A stretch of 18,895 nucleotides of DNA from Physocladia obscura (GCA_027596945.1 JADGJH010000422.1:1-18895); one strand, 5' to 3'; counted from the first letter of the stretch, positions 9,665-18,528 are shown. The notes: generated from the sequence alone by a model not told the origin. Made by a program: numbers and translations.

Positions 9665-10610
9665 ATACAACTTCAGATACAGACAAATTTATTGATTTTT
9701 GTGTGATTTTTGTGCAGTTTTTTTTAAAAAATTTTTTGCGAAGTGTTTGAATCCTGATTTGAAAATAAATAATATGAATTTAAATCAAACCAAGCCAAAT
9801 TATTTATGTGAAAATAAACTTTTTTGCAAGCTGTAAGCCGAAAACGGAGCTGTAAACTATTAAATAAAGCATGGAAAGCAATTGCAACCGAATCGACAAA
9901 AAAGCCAAAATAACAGGCAACATAACAGGCATTGACACGTATTAAGACAAGTGAGTTGTTATATTTTTTAATAGCAACAATAGCAACCAAGAATAAACGA
10001 AAGTAAACAATGTGCTTTGCAAGAATTACAGTAAAAATGTCAGAAAAATTTTGTTTCTTTTAGTACCAACATGCCCTCAAACTCATGTTTACAATCAAGA
10101 AGTTTAAGACGCAGCATAATAATGTAAATAAAGTAATTATCATCATTGAGGGGAGTACTGTGAAAGAGGTCAAGAGTCATGTCTGGGCAGCAAGATCTGA
10201 CGTCATTAGCAAAACTGTTCTGCTGGATGAAATTAACAATTAAGTTTATTTATAAATTGGCAGTTGAATAGTCCAGAAAAACAGCAAATCAAGAGGATTG
10301 ACAGACTTGGGTCAACATCCATTGCAGTAAGTTGCCGGAAAGTTACAAGCTTGGAATTGAACGAGTTTGTAAAATTGATATCCAGGGAGATGCAATCGCT
10401 CAGTTAGTTCGCAATTGAAATGGGGACAAAAATATCGAAGTGCAGAAAAATATCAAGTCGTTGATTGAATGATGAGAACATGGACAAAAAGTAGTTATTG
10501 AGCTATCCTGAAATATTTCCAAACCATCTTTTTTACTACTCTTTTTTAAATTTTTTTTTTTAATATCTTGCAATTTCACCTTTATTTAAATTGAAATCCA
10601 ATTCATTCAT
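9665..10610. other. Intergenic stretch with a BTB-like fragment
   Basis: 3' flanks of the LRR gene (AATAAATAAT near 9763, a possible poly(A) signal) and of the opposing AAGAB-type gene. Apart from the short BTB-like frame at 10085-10243 and scattered coding-like pieces up to about 10480, no gene is visible. Confidence 0.6.
10085..10243 (+). pseudogene. BTB/POZ-like fragment
   Basis: ATG-led frame of 52 residues ending TAA. Residues 14-43 (NKVIIIIEGSTVKEVKSHVW and on through AARSDVISK) match the core of BTB domains: beta hairpin, a V/H-x-x-[VI] helix and the typical A-A-R-S-x-x-[FI]-x-K. The second half of the domain is missing. Downstream at 10362-10430 a different frame reads like an ARM-type piece (GDAIAQLV, IEVQKNIKSLIE) but is cut by stops. 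It is best explained as a relic of a BTB gene; a short live gene with odd introns is possible. Confidence 0.35.
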
Positions 10611-10618
10611 TCATTCAT
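10601..10618. repeat. (ATTC)n microsatellite at the 3' end of the AAGAB-type gene
   Basis: Four ATTC tetranucleotides that overlap the stop codon of the minus-strand gene (TGA at 10611-10613). Confidence 0.9.
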
Positions 10619-12018
10619 CGTCATACAACAAAGCCAAAGCGATATTTTTTGCCATTTCTCGCCGTTTCTCATCCCCAAGGTTAGACCCAGATTCGCGCAG
10701 ATTCTTAATTTGTTCAACGGCCTTCTCGAAAAAATCGTCGTCATCGACATTGCCAAAGAGTGCGCTCCGCAGCTCTTTCATATTTTGCGTTGATGCTTCG
10801 GAATCTAAATTAAAGGAAAAAAAAAGAAAAGAAAAATAAGTGAAAAAAAATAATATATCAACAAAATCCATTATGATAATGTTACGTGTTTTTTTTTTCT
10901 TTGATTTTACCAAATTGATCAATGTCGGCGAGATCCGTGTCGACTTTCCTTGCAGATCCTTCTGTTTCTTGTTCATCATAACCGCCGCCATTATGACTGC
11001 CAAGCATTTCCTTCAACGCAGCTTTTTCAAGCGCCTTACTCATAAAATTGCTAAATTCATCATCATCCATGTCTTCAACATCACCAACATCGCCGTTTTC
11101 CCCCAAATCATTCATGGCAAGCGTTGCCATTATATCGTCAATTGAAAACTGCCCCGCCGTCACACCTACATTGCTTCCAAATTGTTGCTGTTCTCGCCCC
11201 TCTTTTTCTTCTTTCATTAAAACCGTCGCTAAATCATCATACTCATCCGGATCGTCGTTGAATTCAAGTGCCGCAAGTCGGGGGTCTTGCAATGAACTAT
11301 TCACGCGTGCGTTTATGGGATCGTGATTATTCGTCGGTGGCGGCTGCTTTTTGGGGTCGAGGCGGATTAACCCAGCCCATGGGTTTGCTTGTAATGCTTC
11401 GACAACGCGGTCAAGACCAACTGCTTCTTCTGGTGTGGGAGGTTTGTCGGAGAGACAAATTAGTTCGAGGCCATTTTCGGTGCACCATAATGCGCATTCG
11501 GCGATTGATTTTTCGATTTCGGTGTTGGTGTTGTCTATGTTGGTGTCGATACACAGAGCAATGGCAGGCTGTTCCCTGGTTAGTAATAACTCTGGGTTTT
11601 TTGTAGTTCATAGATTTACATCGGTGATTGCTGCAAATCGTGCCCAAGGTTGGACAGCAGCAAGAGAAGATGGCCGTGACGAGTCCCAGACGAGAACGAG
11701 GGCATCAACGGCACTGCCGAGCGAATCAGCCCACACATCCACTTCCGATGGCTCATTATGAATCTCTACATTATCTTTATCAGTTGGGGTGGCAGCGGCG
11801 GTTGTTGCTGCTTCGATGTTGTCAATGTCGGCAATGTAGATTCGCACAGCTGCTGTATAGTATTTTGTGCGCATTCGCCATTCGACAATCTGGCCGCCTA
11901 CTTCTTCCTCTTTTTGGGTTATCGCATTTTTGTTCACGTCATTGTTTCCTGTGATTTGTTGCACTAGCCGCCGTTTGTTTGTTGCTGCTTCACCAAGCAC
12001 AAGAATTGTGTTTTTCAT
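10611..12018 (-). CDS. Alpha/gamma-adaptin-binding protein p34 (AAGAB / Irc6 family)
   Basis: Cytosolic assembly chaperone of AP-1/AP-2 clathrin adaptors. Exons 11620-12018, 10911-11568 and 10805-independent last exon 10611-10804 (introns 11569-11619 and 10805-10910) give 416 residues. The N-terminal part is a Rab-like pseudo-GTPase fold, opening with MKNTILVLGEAATNK. YYTAAVRIYIAD, ALVLVWDSS and WARFAAITD then give alternating strands, and the splice continues with PAIALCID. CALWCTENGLELICLS and GLDRVVEALQANPWAGL match the conserved p34 segments. The C-terminal helix FEKAVEQIKNLRES...KRREMAKNIALAL is the diagnostic adaptin-binding end. The middle is long, acidic and disordered, which accounts for the greater size than human AAGAB (about 315 aa). 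The ATG at 12016-12018 was preferred because the in-frame extension upstream has no ATG. Confidence 0.9.
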
Positions 12019-12609
12019 GTGAATTCCAAACACATGAAAAAAACCTTGTTGCTTTACAATTTTAAAGAAATCAACAATCAGTTTCACTCTTTATTTCTCA
12101 GCGGTCCCATTCAACTTTGAACTGATTTTGCTTGATTCTTGAAAAAGTGAAAACTGGTGTCAATTATTGCTGTTTTAATTGCTCATTACATAATTTTCTT
12201 GTTTTTTTAAAATTTAAACTGGAAACGCGAACTCGCAAGCCGGCAGCAACATATAATATAATAAAAGTGTCACAGTTGAAAAAACTATTCAAGTTTTTTT
12301 GTTTGTTTTTTTAAATTTAATTTTCAAATTGAGATGAACTTGAAATTAACTTTATTGCACTGGAAATGTTGGTGTAAAAAGAATTAAAAATAAATAAAAA
12401 AAAACACAAATAATTTTTGCATCAAAAATTTTCGAGAAGTTCTATCATGACAGTTGAACATTGTACTGTTGCAACGATAGTGATGAGAAGTGGCATCAAA
12501 AGTGCAATCAGTGCCGGTTGTGCACAGCCGCAAAGTGGGGGTTAAACAATTATGCAAAGAGAAAGACATCAAAAATTTTCGAGGAACATCCGAAAAATCA
12601 GTTGTTAAA
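12019..12609. promoter_or_regulatory. Shared 5' region of the divergent AAGAB-type and SDR genes
   Basis: AT-rich stretch of 591 bp between two divergent starts. It must contain both promoters. An exact 17-bp direct repeat lies on the SDR side (12420-12436 and 12567-12583). The SDR frame is open upstream of its ATG back to 12490, but without any ATG, so I treat it as leader. Confidence 0.55.
12420..12583 (+). repeat. 17-bp direct repeat pair upstream of the SDR gene
   Basis: CATCAAAAATTTTCGAG occurs at 12420-12436 and again at 12567-12583, 147 bp apart and 27 bp before the SDR start codon. Bases after the copies differ by one, then diverge. Confidence 0.8.
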
Positions 12610-13701
12610 ATGAAGATTCTCATTCTTGGAGTCACTGGATTTATTGGTGGAACAGTATTGGCAGAAGTCATGGATTCAACCGAGCCGGAATTATCCGGTG
12701 CGGCAGTAACAGTGCTCCTGCGCCGGCAGTCTCCTGAATCAGACACAGCACGCGAAACCATCTTACGTAATCATTACACAACAAATTCCGGAAGTATTGC
12801 ATCCTTCGACGTGGCATTCTTTTCAGGACTCGAAGCAACCGACGAACTCGAAATAATCGCTCGCGGCTTTGATATTATCATTAACACTGCAGAAGCATGC
12901 GACAATCTCCCGGCAGCGGAAGCAATCATTCGTGGGCTCGAGGCTCGGTCTGCAGCATCGACTGAAACCACTTCCCCTGCCGTCCCAGTCCTCATTCACT
13001 GTTCTGGCACCGGCGTGATCATGGACACGGCCCTCGGCGAACCAGACGCACACGACACGGAAATATATTCCGATGCAGACTCGCTCAAAATCGCCGCGCT
13101 CCCGCCGACAAACGTCCACCGCGACGTAGACCTGTGCGTCGCGGCCGCCAACAACAAGAATATTAAAACAGTAACGGTCGTCCCGCCGCTCGTGTACGGG
13201 CTCGGCCGCGGGCTGTTCAAACGCCATTCCGTGCAAATCCCTGGCTTCGTGACGCGCTGTCTTGCGCTCACTCCGCATCGCGTCGAGTACATTGGCCGCG
13301 GGTTGAGCAAGTGGAGTAACGTGCACGTGCGCGATATTGCGCACGCGTTCGTTGTGGTTCTGTGCCGCGTGGTGCGCGAACTCACGGCATTGGACGGTGG
13401 GTATTATTTTGCAGAGGCTGGCGAGAATACCTGGAAAGATGTTGCGGAGGGTGTTGCACGTGCTGTTGGAAAGGTTGTAGGGCAGGAGGTTGGGTGTGTT
13501 TCTTTGACGGATGAGGAGGTTCGCGAGAGGTTTCCGGGTGTGCTAAGACGGCATTATGATTCTTCGAATTCGCGTAGCCGCGCGGTGAAAATTCGGGAAC
13601 TTGGCTGGAAGCCGGTTTTCAGTTGGAAAACTCCGTTGCTTGATGATTTGGAGCGGGAGGTTTTGTATCAAATTGATTTGGCGAAGAGTTTGGCTGCATA
13701 A
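12610..13701 (+). CDS. Atypical/extended short-chain dehydrogenase (NAD(P)-dependent epimerase-like)
   Basis: Intronless, 363 residues from ATG 12610, ending TAA. The Rossmann signature GVTGFIGG (residues 7-14) is at the very N-terminus; the IHCSGTG strand follows at about 129-135 and PPLVYGLGRG at about 192-201. Instead of the usual YxxxK there is HRDVD (170-174). This is the substitution seen in a group of fungal atypical SDRs related to yeast YLL056C and NmrA-type proteins. HVRDIAHAFVVVL and FAEAGENTWKDVAEGVARAV are the usual substrate-domain segments. The substrate is unknown. The 13030-13390 part is distinctly GC-rich compared with both flanks. Confidence 0.88.
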   Translation: MKILILGVTGFIGGTVLAEVMDSTEPELSGAAVTVLLRRQSPESDTARETILRNHYTTNSGSIASFDVAFFSGLEATDELEIIARGFDIIINTAEACDNLPAAEAIIRGLEARSAASTETTSPAVPVLIHCSGTGVIMDTALGEPDAHDTEIYSDADSLKIAALPPTNVHRDVDLCVAAANNKNIKTVTVVPPLVYGLGRGLFKRHSVQIPGFVTRCLALTPHRVEYIGRGLSKWSNVHVRDIAHAFVVVLCRVVRELTALDGGYYFAEAGENTWKDVAEGVARAVGKVVGQEVGCVSLTDEEVRERFPGVLRRHYDSSNSRSRAVKIRELGWKPVFSWKTPLLDDLEREVLYQIDLAKSLAA

Positions 13702-14352
13702 TGCTTGTTTTTTGTTTTTTTGTTTCTTTTGTTTTTTTTTGGCAATAAAATCAAATACCACCATTGTCGTAGCATTTGCTGCAAACAGTTTGCATCTAAC
13801 AGCCTGCCTGAAAAACATTGTTATGGGTACACTTTAGAACTAGTTAAACACCAGCAAATACCAGGTCACAAAATAATGAGTCTTTAGATCATGGGTATAA
13901 TTAAACTGGAATTGCTCAGCCTCAAGACAGAGCAGCTTCTCTATTAGCTGATATTATTGAATACTAGGTAATATTTTTGTAGCTGTCCCTGCAAGAACAG
14001 AGCCAGGATTTTTAGGCAGCAATCTCTAACAAGACCAAATGCAAGTTTACTCACAATATTCAAATGGACGATGAATTTGCTTTGCTGTAACTGTTGACAT
14101 CGGCTTGATACCCATAATGAAGCATGAATAAATGAAAATTTCTGCAATAAAAAGAATTAAACCCTCTAATACTCAGATTACTTCTGTTTCATACTTCTTG
14201 GTTGTTCTAGTTAATAATAATAACAACTAAAAGTTGTTGCTTTGAGTACATATCATCTGAAAAAGGAAGACTTAATAAATGGTGATCAAAATACTACAAA
14301 ACTATATTTTGCAGACTTACCATATGCATAAACAAGTCAAATATTTAATAAT

Positions 14353-14490
14353 ATGAAAGAGAATACAATTAAAATGCTAAGCGTTAATGCTGATACAATT
14401 GATATGTTCTTAATTGAAGGCTATTTAGAAGATACTCAGGATCAAATTGAAGCCATGTTGAAACTAAAACTTTTCACTCTTCAAAAATAA
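14353..14490 (+). pseudogene. Small relic frame, related wording to 4267-4458
   Basis: ATG-led frame of 45 residues (MKENTIKMLSVNAD...FTLQK). The phrase MFLIEGYLEDT resembles LFLIEDYLQDN encoded at 4315-4350, and the DNA is also similar over about 36 bp. It is too short to name, and is possibly a remnant of the same decayed family. Confidence 0.25.
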
Positions 14491-15081
14491 ACAAAAACGA
14501 ATGAAAATTTTGGAAGTTTATTTGGTCACTGCTCATTGACTAGATGAGTGTCAAATTCTAGTGAGTTTTTTTATTTCGAAAATTTTCTTAACTCTTTGTT
14601 TTGTCGGCTTTCAAATTTTCCGCAATTCTTTCTCGTTCATCGGCGATTTTTCATTTAATCCTTCGCGTGCAACCCCCCCGTCACTTTGCCTTTATTTCTC
14701 CTATTTCTGTTGATGGGTGAAGCTGTTTTCGTTACGTTGATTGGGGAAAACGATAAGAGGGACTACAAATAAAAATTTAGTTCAAAATATTATAAAAATT
14801 TTAATAAATTCAAGGATTTGAAATTCAGCGATTATGAATTGAATACGGTGCGATTGTTAGAATGCAATCAAACGTGGTGCATAGCTACAACTGTAAGCAG
14901 GTGACTCTTAGACACAATTTTGTTCGCAAATTAAACCGCTTTTCTATGTGTCTCTATTAAATGTAGTTTTCCTTCAAAACTAGCAGATTTTTTTGATTCC
15001 AAAAAAATTTATTTTGGCATTTGCTTTCATTCACTTTGATGAAGTGAATTTAGAATCCACTTGAATTTCAAAACAAAATTG

Positions 15082-15094
15082 GATTATCGTAATC
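15082..15094. promoter_or_regulatory. Inverted repeat GATTA-TCG-TAATC before arsH
   Basis: Perfect 5-bp arms with a 3-bp centre, ending 37 bp before the arsH ATG. The half-sites are the same as those in the 13-bp pseudo-palindrome TGATTAATAATCA described for yeast Yap8 targets, but the spacing is two bases wider. It is a candidate operator for the bZIP factor encoded downstream. Confidence 0.4.
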
Positions 15095-15131
15095 AATAAA
15101 TCAAAAAGAAAAAGAAAAAAAAACCCCCAAA

Positions 15132-16026
15132 ATGATCAACAAACCATTTCGTCTGCCTACTGTTAAAGATAGTTGGACATCCGGTTTACCTCTGGACGGA
15201 GCCAGAGCGTTGGGTCAACAGTTCGGTATCTCTAACAATCCTCCAAAAGTACTTATTTTGTATGGATCTTTGCGAGCAACTTCCTTTTCCCGCTTTCTTG
15301 CGTATGAATATGCAAGGATCTTGGAAGATCTTGGTTGTGATGTTCAAATTTTTAATCCAAGAGGTGAGTAGCGGTTACTCAGAGTTATCAACTTTATTAA
15401 ACATTCAAGTTAGGCCTCCCTGTAAAAGACGATATTTCTGAGAGTGACCCCAAAGTTACAGAACTGAGAAACTTGTCGACTTGGTCTGAAGGTCAAATTT
15501 GGGTGTCACCAGAACAGCACGGAGCCATCACAGGAGTTTTCAAAAATATGATTGATTGGATTCCTCTTAATGTTGGTTCTGTGCGCCCCACTCAAGGAAG
15601 AGTTTTGGCAATTTCTCAAGTGAATGGAGGCTCACAGTCGTTTAATGCTGTCAACACTCTTCGTGTGCTGGGGCGTTGGATGCGCATGGTGACAATACCA
15701 AATCAATCTTCAATTCCAAAAGCATGGACAGAGTTTGACATTGTGGAGGGACTGAACGACGAGTTGGGGTTGCCAGTGGGAAGACTCAAGCCAAGCTCGT
15801 TCAGAGATCGCGTTATTGATGTTGCGGAAGGTAAGAGCATTGATTTAAGTTCATTCCATTTTGTTTTGATACACACACTGCCACAGAATTCTTCAAGTTC
15901 ACGCTTCTTTTGCGAGACAAGACCGAATTTCTTGTTGACAGATACTCTGAACGAAAGGAAAGAAAGGAGCATGGTCGTTTGTTGGCAAAAGCAGAAAAGG
16001 AGGAAGTGGTCACCACCAACAAATAA
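15132..16026 (+). CDS. arsH: ArsH, NADPH-dependent FMN reductase of arsenic resistance
   Basis: Flavoprotein that in characterised bacterial members oxidises trivalent organoarsenicals and reduces quinones or metals; cytosolic. Exons 15132-15363, 15414-15830 and 15887-16026 (introns 15364-15413 and 15831-15886) give 262 residues. The FMN-phosphate loop is [12 protein letters not shown] (43-54), then IFNPRG and, across the splice, [66 protein letters not shown] and [10 protein letters not shown] are family hallmarks. The end VDRYSERKE is also typical. There is no frameshift or missing motif. Two introns show that the gene is adapted to a eukaryotic genome, so if it came by transfer this was not recent. 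The stop codon overlaps an AATAAA at 16022-16027. The bZIP gene follows on the same strand. Confidence 0.95.
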
Positions 16027-16134
16027 ATATCTCAACTTCTACTTTGATGCTTTTATTCAGTATTTAATAGCAAAACTATTTACAAAATATCAGAATCTGT
16101 ACGCAATATTTGGTAATAGCAAATGACTTTTCCT

Positions 16135-16149
16135 GTTAGTGAGACTAAC
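16135..16149. promoter_or_regulatory. Inverted repeat GTTAGT-GAG-ACTAAC between arsH and the bZIP gene
   Basis: Perfect 6-bp arms around a 3-bp centre, 239 bp before the bZIP start. The arms contain TTAGT/ACTAA, which resembles halves of Yap sites (TTACTAA). The intergenic stretch of 362 bp shows no other gene. Confidence 0.4.
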
Positions 16150-16388
16150 TTCACTGCAATATTGAGGGGCAGATTCGCAGATTCAGCTCTTCAAAATTAA
16201 AGTCTGGGAAGTATCAATGCCGCTATCATTCAAATAATCCTGCTTCTGACACAACTCGCGTATGTTAAAATTTACCATTTGGTACAGTCCAGCCTGCGTC
16301 CAGAAGAAGTTCTCTATATCAGATTGAACACCACCAGTTTGACATTTTCAGCTTACAATAATCAAAAAATCAACCACTGCTGTTTTCA

Positions 16389-17212
16389 ATGAGCGACCAC
16401 TCGACCACTGATACCACTCCGAATGACACCACCAGAAAGCGCGGCCGCCCTTCTCGTAATGTCACTACCGAAGAGGCATTGGATATACGGAAGCAGCAAC
16501 TGCGCAAAGCTCAGCAACTATTCAGATTGCGGCATAAGGGTCAATCTTCAACCCAAACAGAAATGCAGAAGCAGGTCGCGTTTTTAGAGCAAAGGGTCGC
16601 CGAACTGGAACAGCAAAATGCCGACTTACGGGCTCACAGTTGTGCATGTCTCAATCCAAGCAATATTGTGCCTGCTGTCGCAGTTCCATCTACGAAGCTA
16701 AACCTGACACTTGGCACTTTGAATGACTCCTCAATTACTGAAGTCTCCAGTTTGTCACCACTAGTTGATTCCCACAATCTACAACCTGATTTTGGTCACA
16801 TCATCCATCTTGTTTCAGCCACAAATCTCCTCAAAGCAATTCCTTCATTCCAAGTTCAGGACACGAAAGCACACTCGTTGATTAACGAGTTGTCGAACGC
16901 ATTTGCTACTTTTACTGCAGATTGTATGGCACAGATTTCTGCAGGGCCTGTCTGTATTTCACATCAAACTGTGGATCTTTGGCGTGTGAAATCTGCGATT
17001 TTGGAGCTGTGTCGTAACAGTGCAGATAGAGTTTTGGTCTCTCAAATTCTTGACTCTGTGAAGCGGGAGCAACTTTTCTTTTTGGTAATTTATTTTTTTG
17101 TTTAAGAATAGCACAGAAATTCATTTTTTTTTAGGCCAAATGGTCTTCTCAAGTGGGAAATCATGGACCCGAATCATTCACATTCTGTATGAATGCCTGT
17201 TCCGGCGTCTGA
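16389..17212 (+). CDS. bZIP transcription factor, Yap8/Arr1-like
   Basis: Nuclear DNA-binding regulator, 257 residues. Exon 1 is 16389-17084, the intron 17085-17134, exon 2 17135-17212. An AT-hook-like KRGRP (17-21) precedes the basic region at 34-50, RKQQLRKAQQLFRLRHK, which fits the Yap pattern (A-Q-x-x-F-R-x-R). At position 38, however, it has Leu where nearly all bZIPs have Asn. Yeast Yap8, the arsenite sensor, also has Leu there. The zipper has Met59, Leu66, Leu73 and Leu80 at heptad spacing. Cysteines lie just after the zipper (C85, C87) and near the C-terminus in exon 2 (C250, C254), where thiol-based metalloid sensing would be plausible. The position right after arsH supports a role in the arsenic response. 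The family call is firm; the Yap8-like role is inferred. Confidence 0.85.
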
Positions 17213-17775
17213 TGTCATGTGGACAAGTGTTTTGCTCAATAAATATATTTGTTCATAAATACTGTTTTATAAAAAGCTTGCATTATTTTCTCAGTAGTGT
17301 ATCAATCAATTCTCACCTCCAAATTTGGTCATGAACAGCACTGTCAAAGGCCAATTGTTCATCTTGAATAATGAAAACTCAGTATAACTTAAGTTTTGCC
17401 ATTCTTCAAGAACAAGCTTCATTGGCGGCATTGCAAACTGTGACAACATAGTTGAAGTGTGTGGGCAGTTGAGAAATATTGTATTGACAAGCACACAGCT
17501 TAAAATGCCCAAATTCTCATGAGGAGAATTAATTGATCTTTATTTTTCACCACTAATGATATAATTAATTTAAAACTACTGAGTAGCTCCTGATTTTGAA
17601 ATTAAACAAACTACAAAGCAACGAAATCGTTTTGTTCAACATAATTATACCAAAAGTGACCAATATCCAAGGCAATGGAAAACAAAGCTAGAAACTTTCA
17701 ATATTATAGCATCTCAGCATGCTTTCAATCTAGGAGATGAAACTTTACCAGCGATGCAATTAATTTCCTGGCACT
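17213..17775. other. Intergenic stretch with two unexplained open frames
   Basis: It contains the bZIP 3' flank (CAATAAATAT near 17235). A minus-strand frame, 17306-17512, begins without ATG and reads like degenerate protein. A plus-strand frame open from 17583 to TGA at 17805-17807 (75 codons) runs into the 3' end of the SDR gene on the other strand. No recognisable domain is seen in either. Confidence 0.45.
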
Positions 17776-18528
17776 TCACCAGCCCAAAATCTCTCCCTTC
17801 TGCGTGATGAACTTGCCTGACGTGTCCTTCGTAGCTCCATCAATGACCTTGAGCATCCCCTGCACACTCGACTCAATTGTGTCAGGTGGGCCATTGGCAA
17901 ACCCCCACTGATCGGCCACGAATTGACCAGCGCGCGTCTGCACCCAGCCGGGATGCAGCGCGATCGAAATCAAGCCGCTATCCTTGTTCTCCAAGTGCAG
18001 CGCCTTTGTCAGCCAGTTCTGCGCCGCCCGACTGGGACCGTATGCGCCACCGGGCACGGGCTCCATTTCGGAGATGCTGCCGACCGACGACGTGACCATG
18101 ACGAGCTTCGGCGCCGACGACTTTTGCAGCAGCGGCCACACGGCCTGGAACACCATCAGTGGCGCAATGGTGTTGACTTCGAAGGCGGCGCGCAGGTCGT
18201 CGGCCGTCGTCTCGCCCGCCCGGGTCATGGGCTGCGCGCCACCGGCGTTGTTGATGAGAACGTCGACATGGTCAACGTTGGTGGCACTGATTGTTTCGCG
18301 AATCTTCTCTGGCGCAATGGCCGCAGAGAAGTTGAGCTGCACTATGTGGAGTGAGCTTCCATTGCCCGTCACAGCATTGGCCGTCTCTTGCTTGAGGCCG
18401 GCGGCTGCTTCTTCGCTGCGTACCGTTCCGATGACAGTCGTGTTGGGGCGGACCAGCAGTTCCTTGATGAGACCCAGACCGAGACCTCTGTTACTGCCCG
18501 TGACAATGTATACCGCGTTGGTTGTCAT
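17776..18528 (-). CDS. Classical short-chain dehydrogenase/reductase
   Basis: Intronless, 250 residues from ATG 18526-18528 to TAG at 17776-17778... the frame is also open further upstream but has no ATG there. Motifs are the cofactor loop TGSNRGLG (10-17), NNAGG (93-97), the EVNT Asn (119), VTSSVGS with Ser147/148, and Tyr163 in GAYGPSRAAQNWL, then HPGWVQT. The overall order and the GAYG-S context place it with the C-factor / norsolorinic-acid-ketoreductase-like group of fungal SDRs. The active-site Lys of YxxxK is replaced by Arg (Y163-G-P-S-R167, codon CGG). The coding DNA is GC-rich in 17880-18330, well above its flanks. The substrate is unknown. Confidence 0.88.
   Translation of the reverse strand: MTTNAVYIVTGSNRGLGLGLIKELLVRPNTTVIGTVRSEEAAAGLKQETANAVTGNGSSLHIVQLNFSAAIAPEKIRETISATNVDHVDVLINNAGGAQPMTRAGETTADDLRAAFEVNTIAPLMVFQAVWPLLQKSSAPKLVMVTSSVGSISEMEPVPGGAYGPSRAAQNWLTKALHLENKDSGLISIALHPGWVQTRAGQFVADQWGFANGPPDTIESSVQGMLKVIDGATKDTSGKFITQKGEILGW

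Larger units (their letters stand above)
13702..15131. other. Long intergenic stretch, no intact gene
   Basis: 1430 bp between the SDR and arsH. The left end holds the SDR 3' flank, with CAATAAAATC near 13742 as a candidate poly(A) signal. The middle contains scattered coding-like pieces broken by stops, including the 45-codon frame at 14353-14490. The right end is the AT-rich arsH promoter with an inverted repeat at 15082-15094. I see no tRNA or other RNA gene. Confidence 0.6.

Noticed and set aside
11048..11967. Several plus-strand frames of 69-136 codons
   Set aside because: All are antisense to AAGAB-type exons with clear homology; their Ser-rich or Cys/Phe-rich content is typical of shadows.
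12429..12442. TTCGAGAAGTTC as a heat-shock element
   Set aside because: The last unit is one base too close to the GAA block, so it does not fit the nGAAn/nTTCn spacing.
12490..12609. N-terminal extension of the atypical SDR back to 12490
   Set aside because: There is no ATG in it, and the Rossmann strand MKILILG begins right at ATG 12610, as usual for this family.
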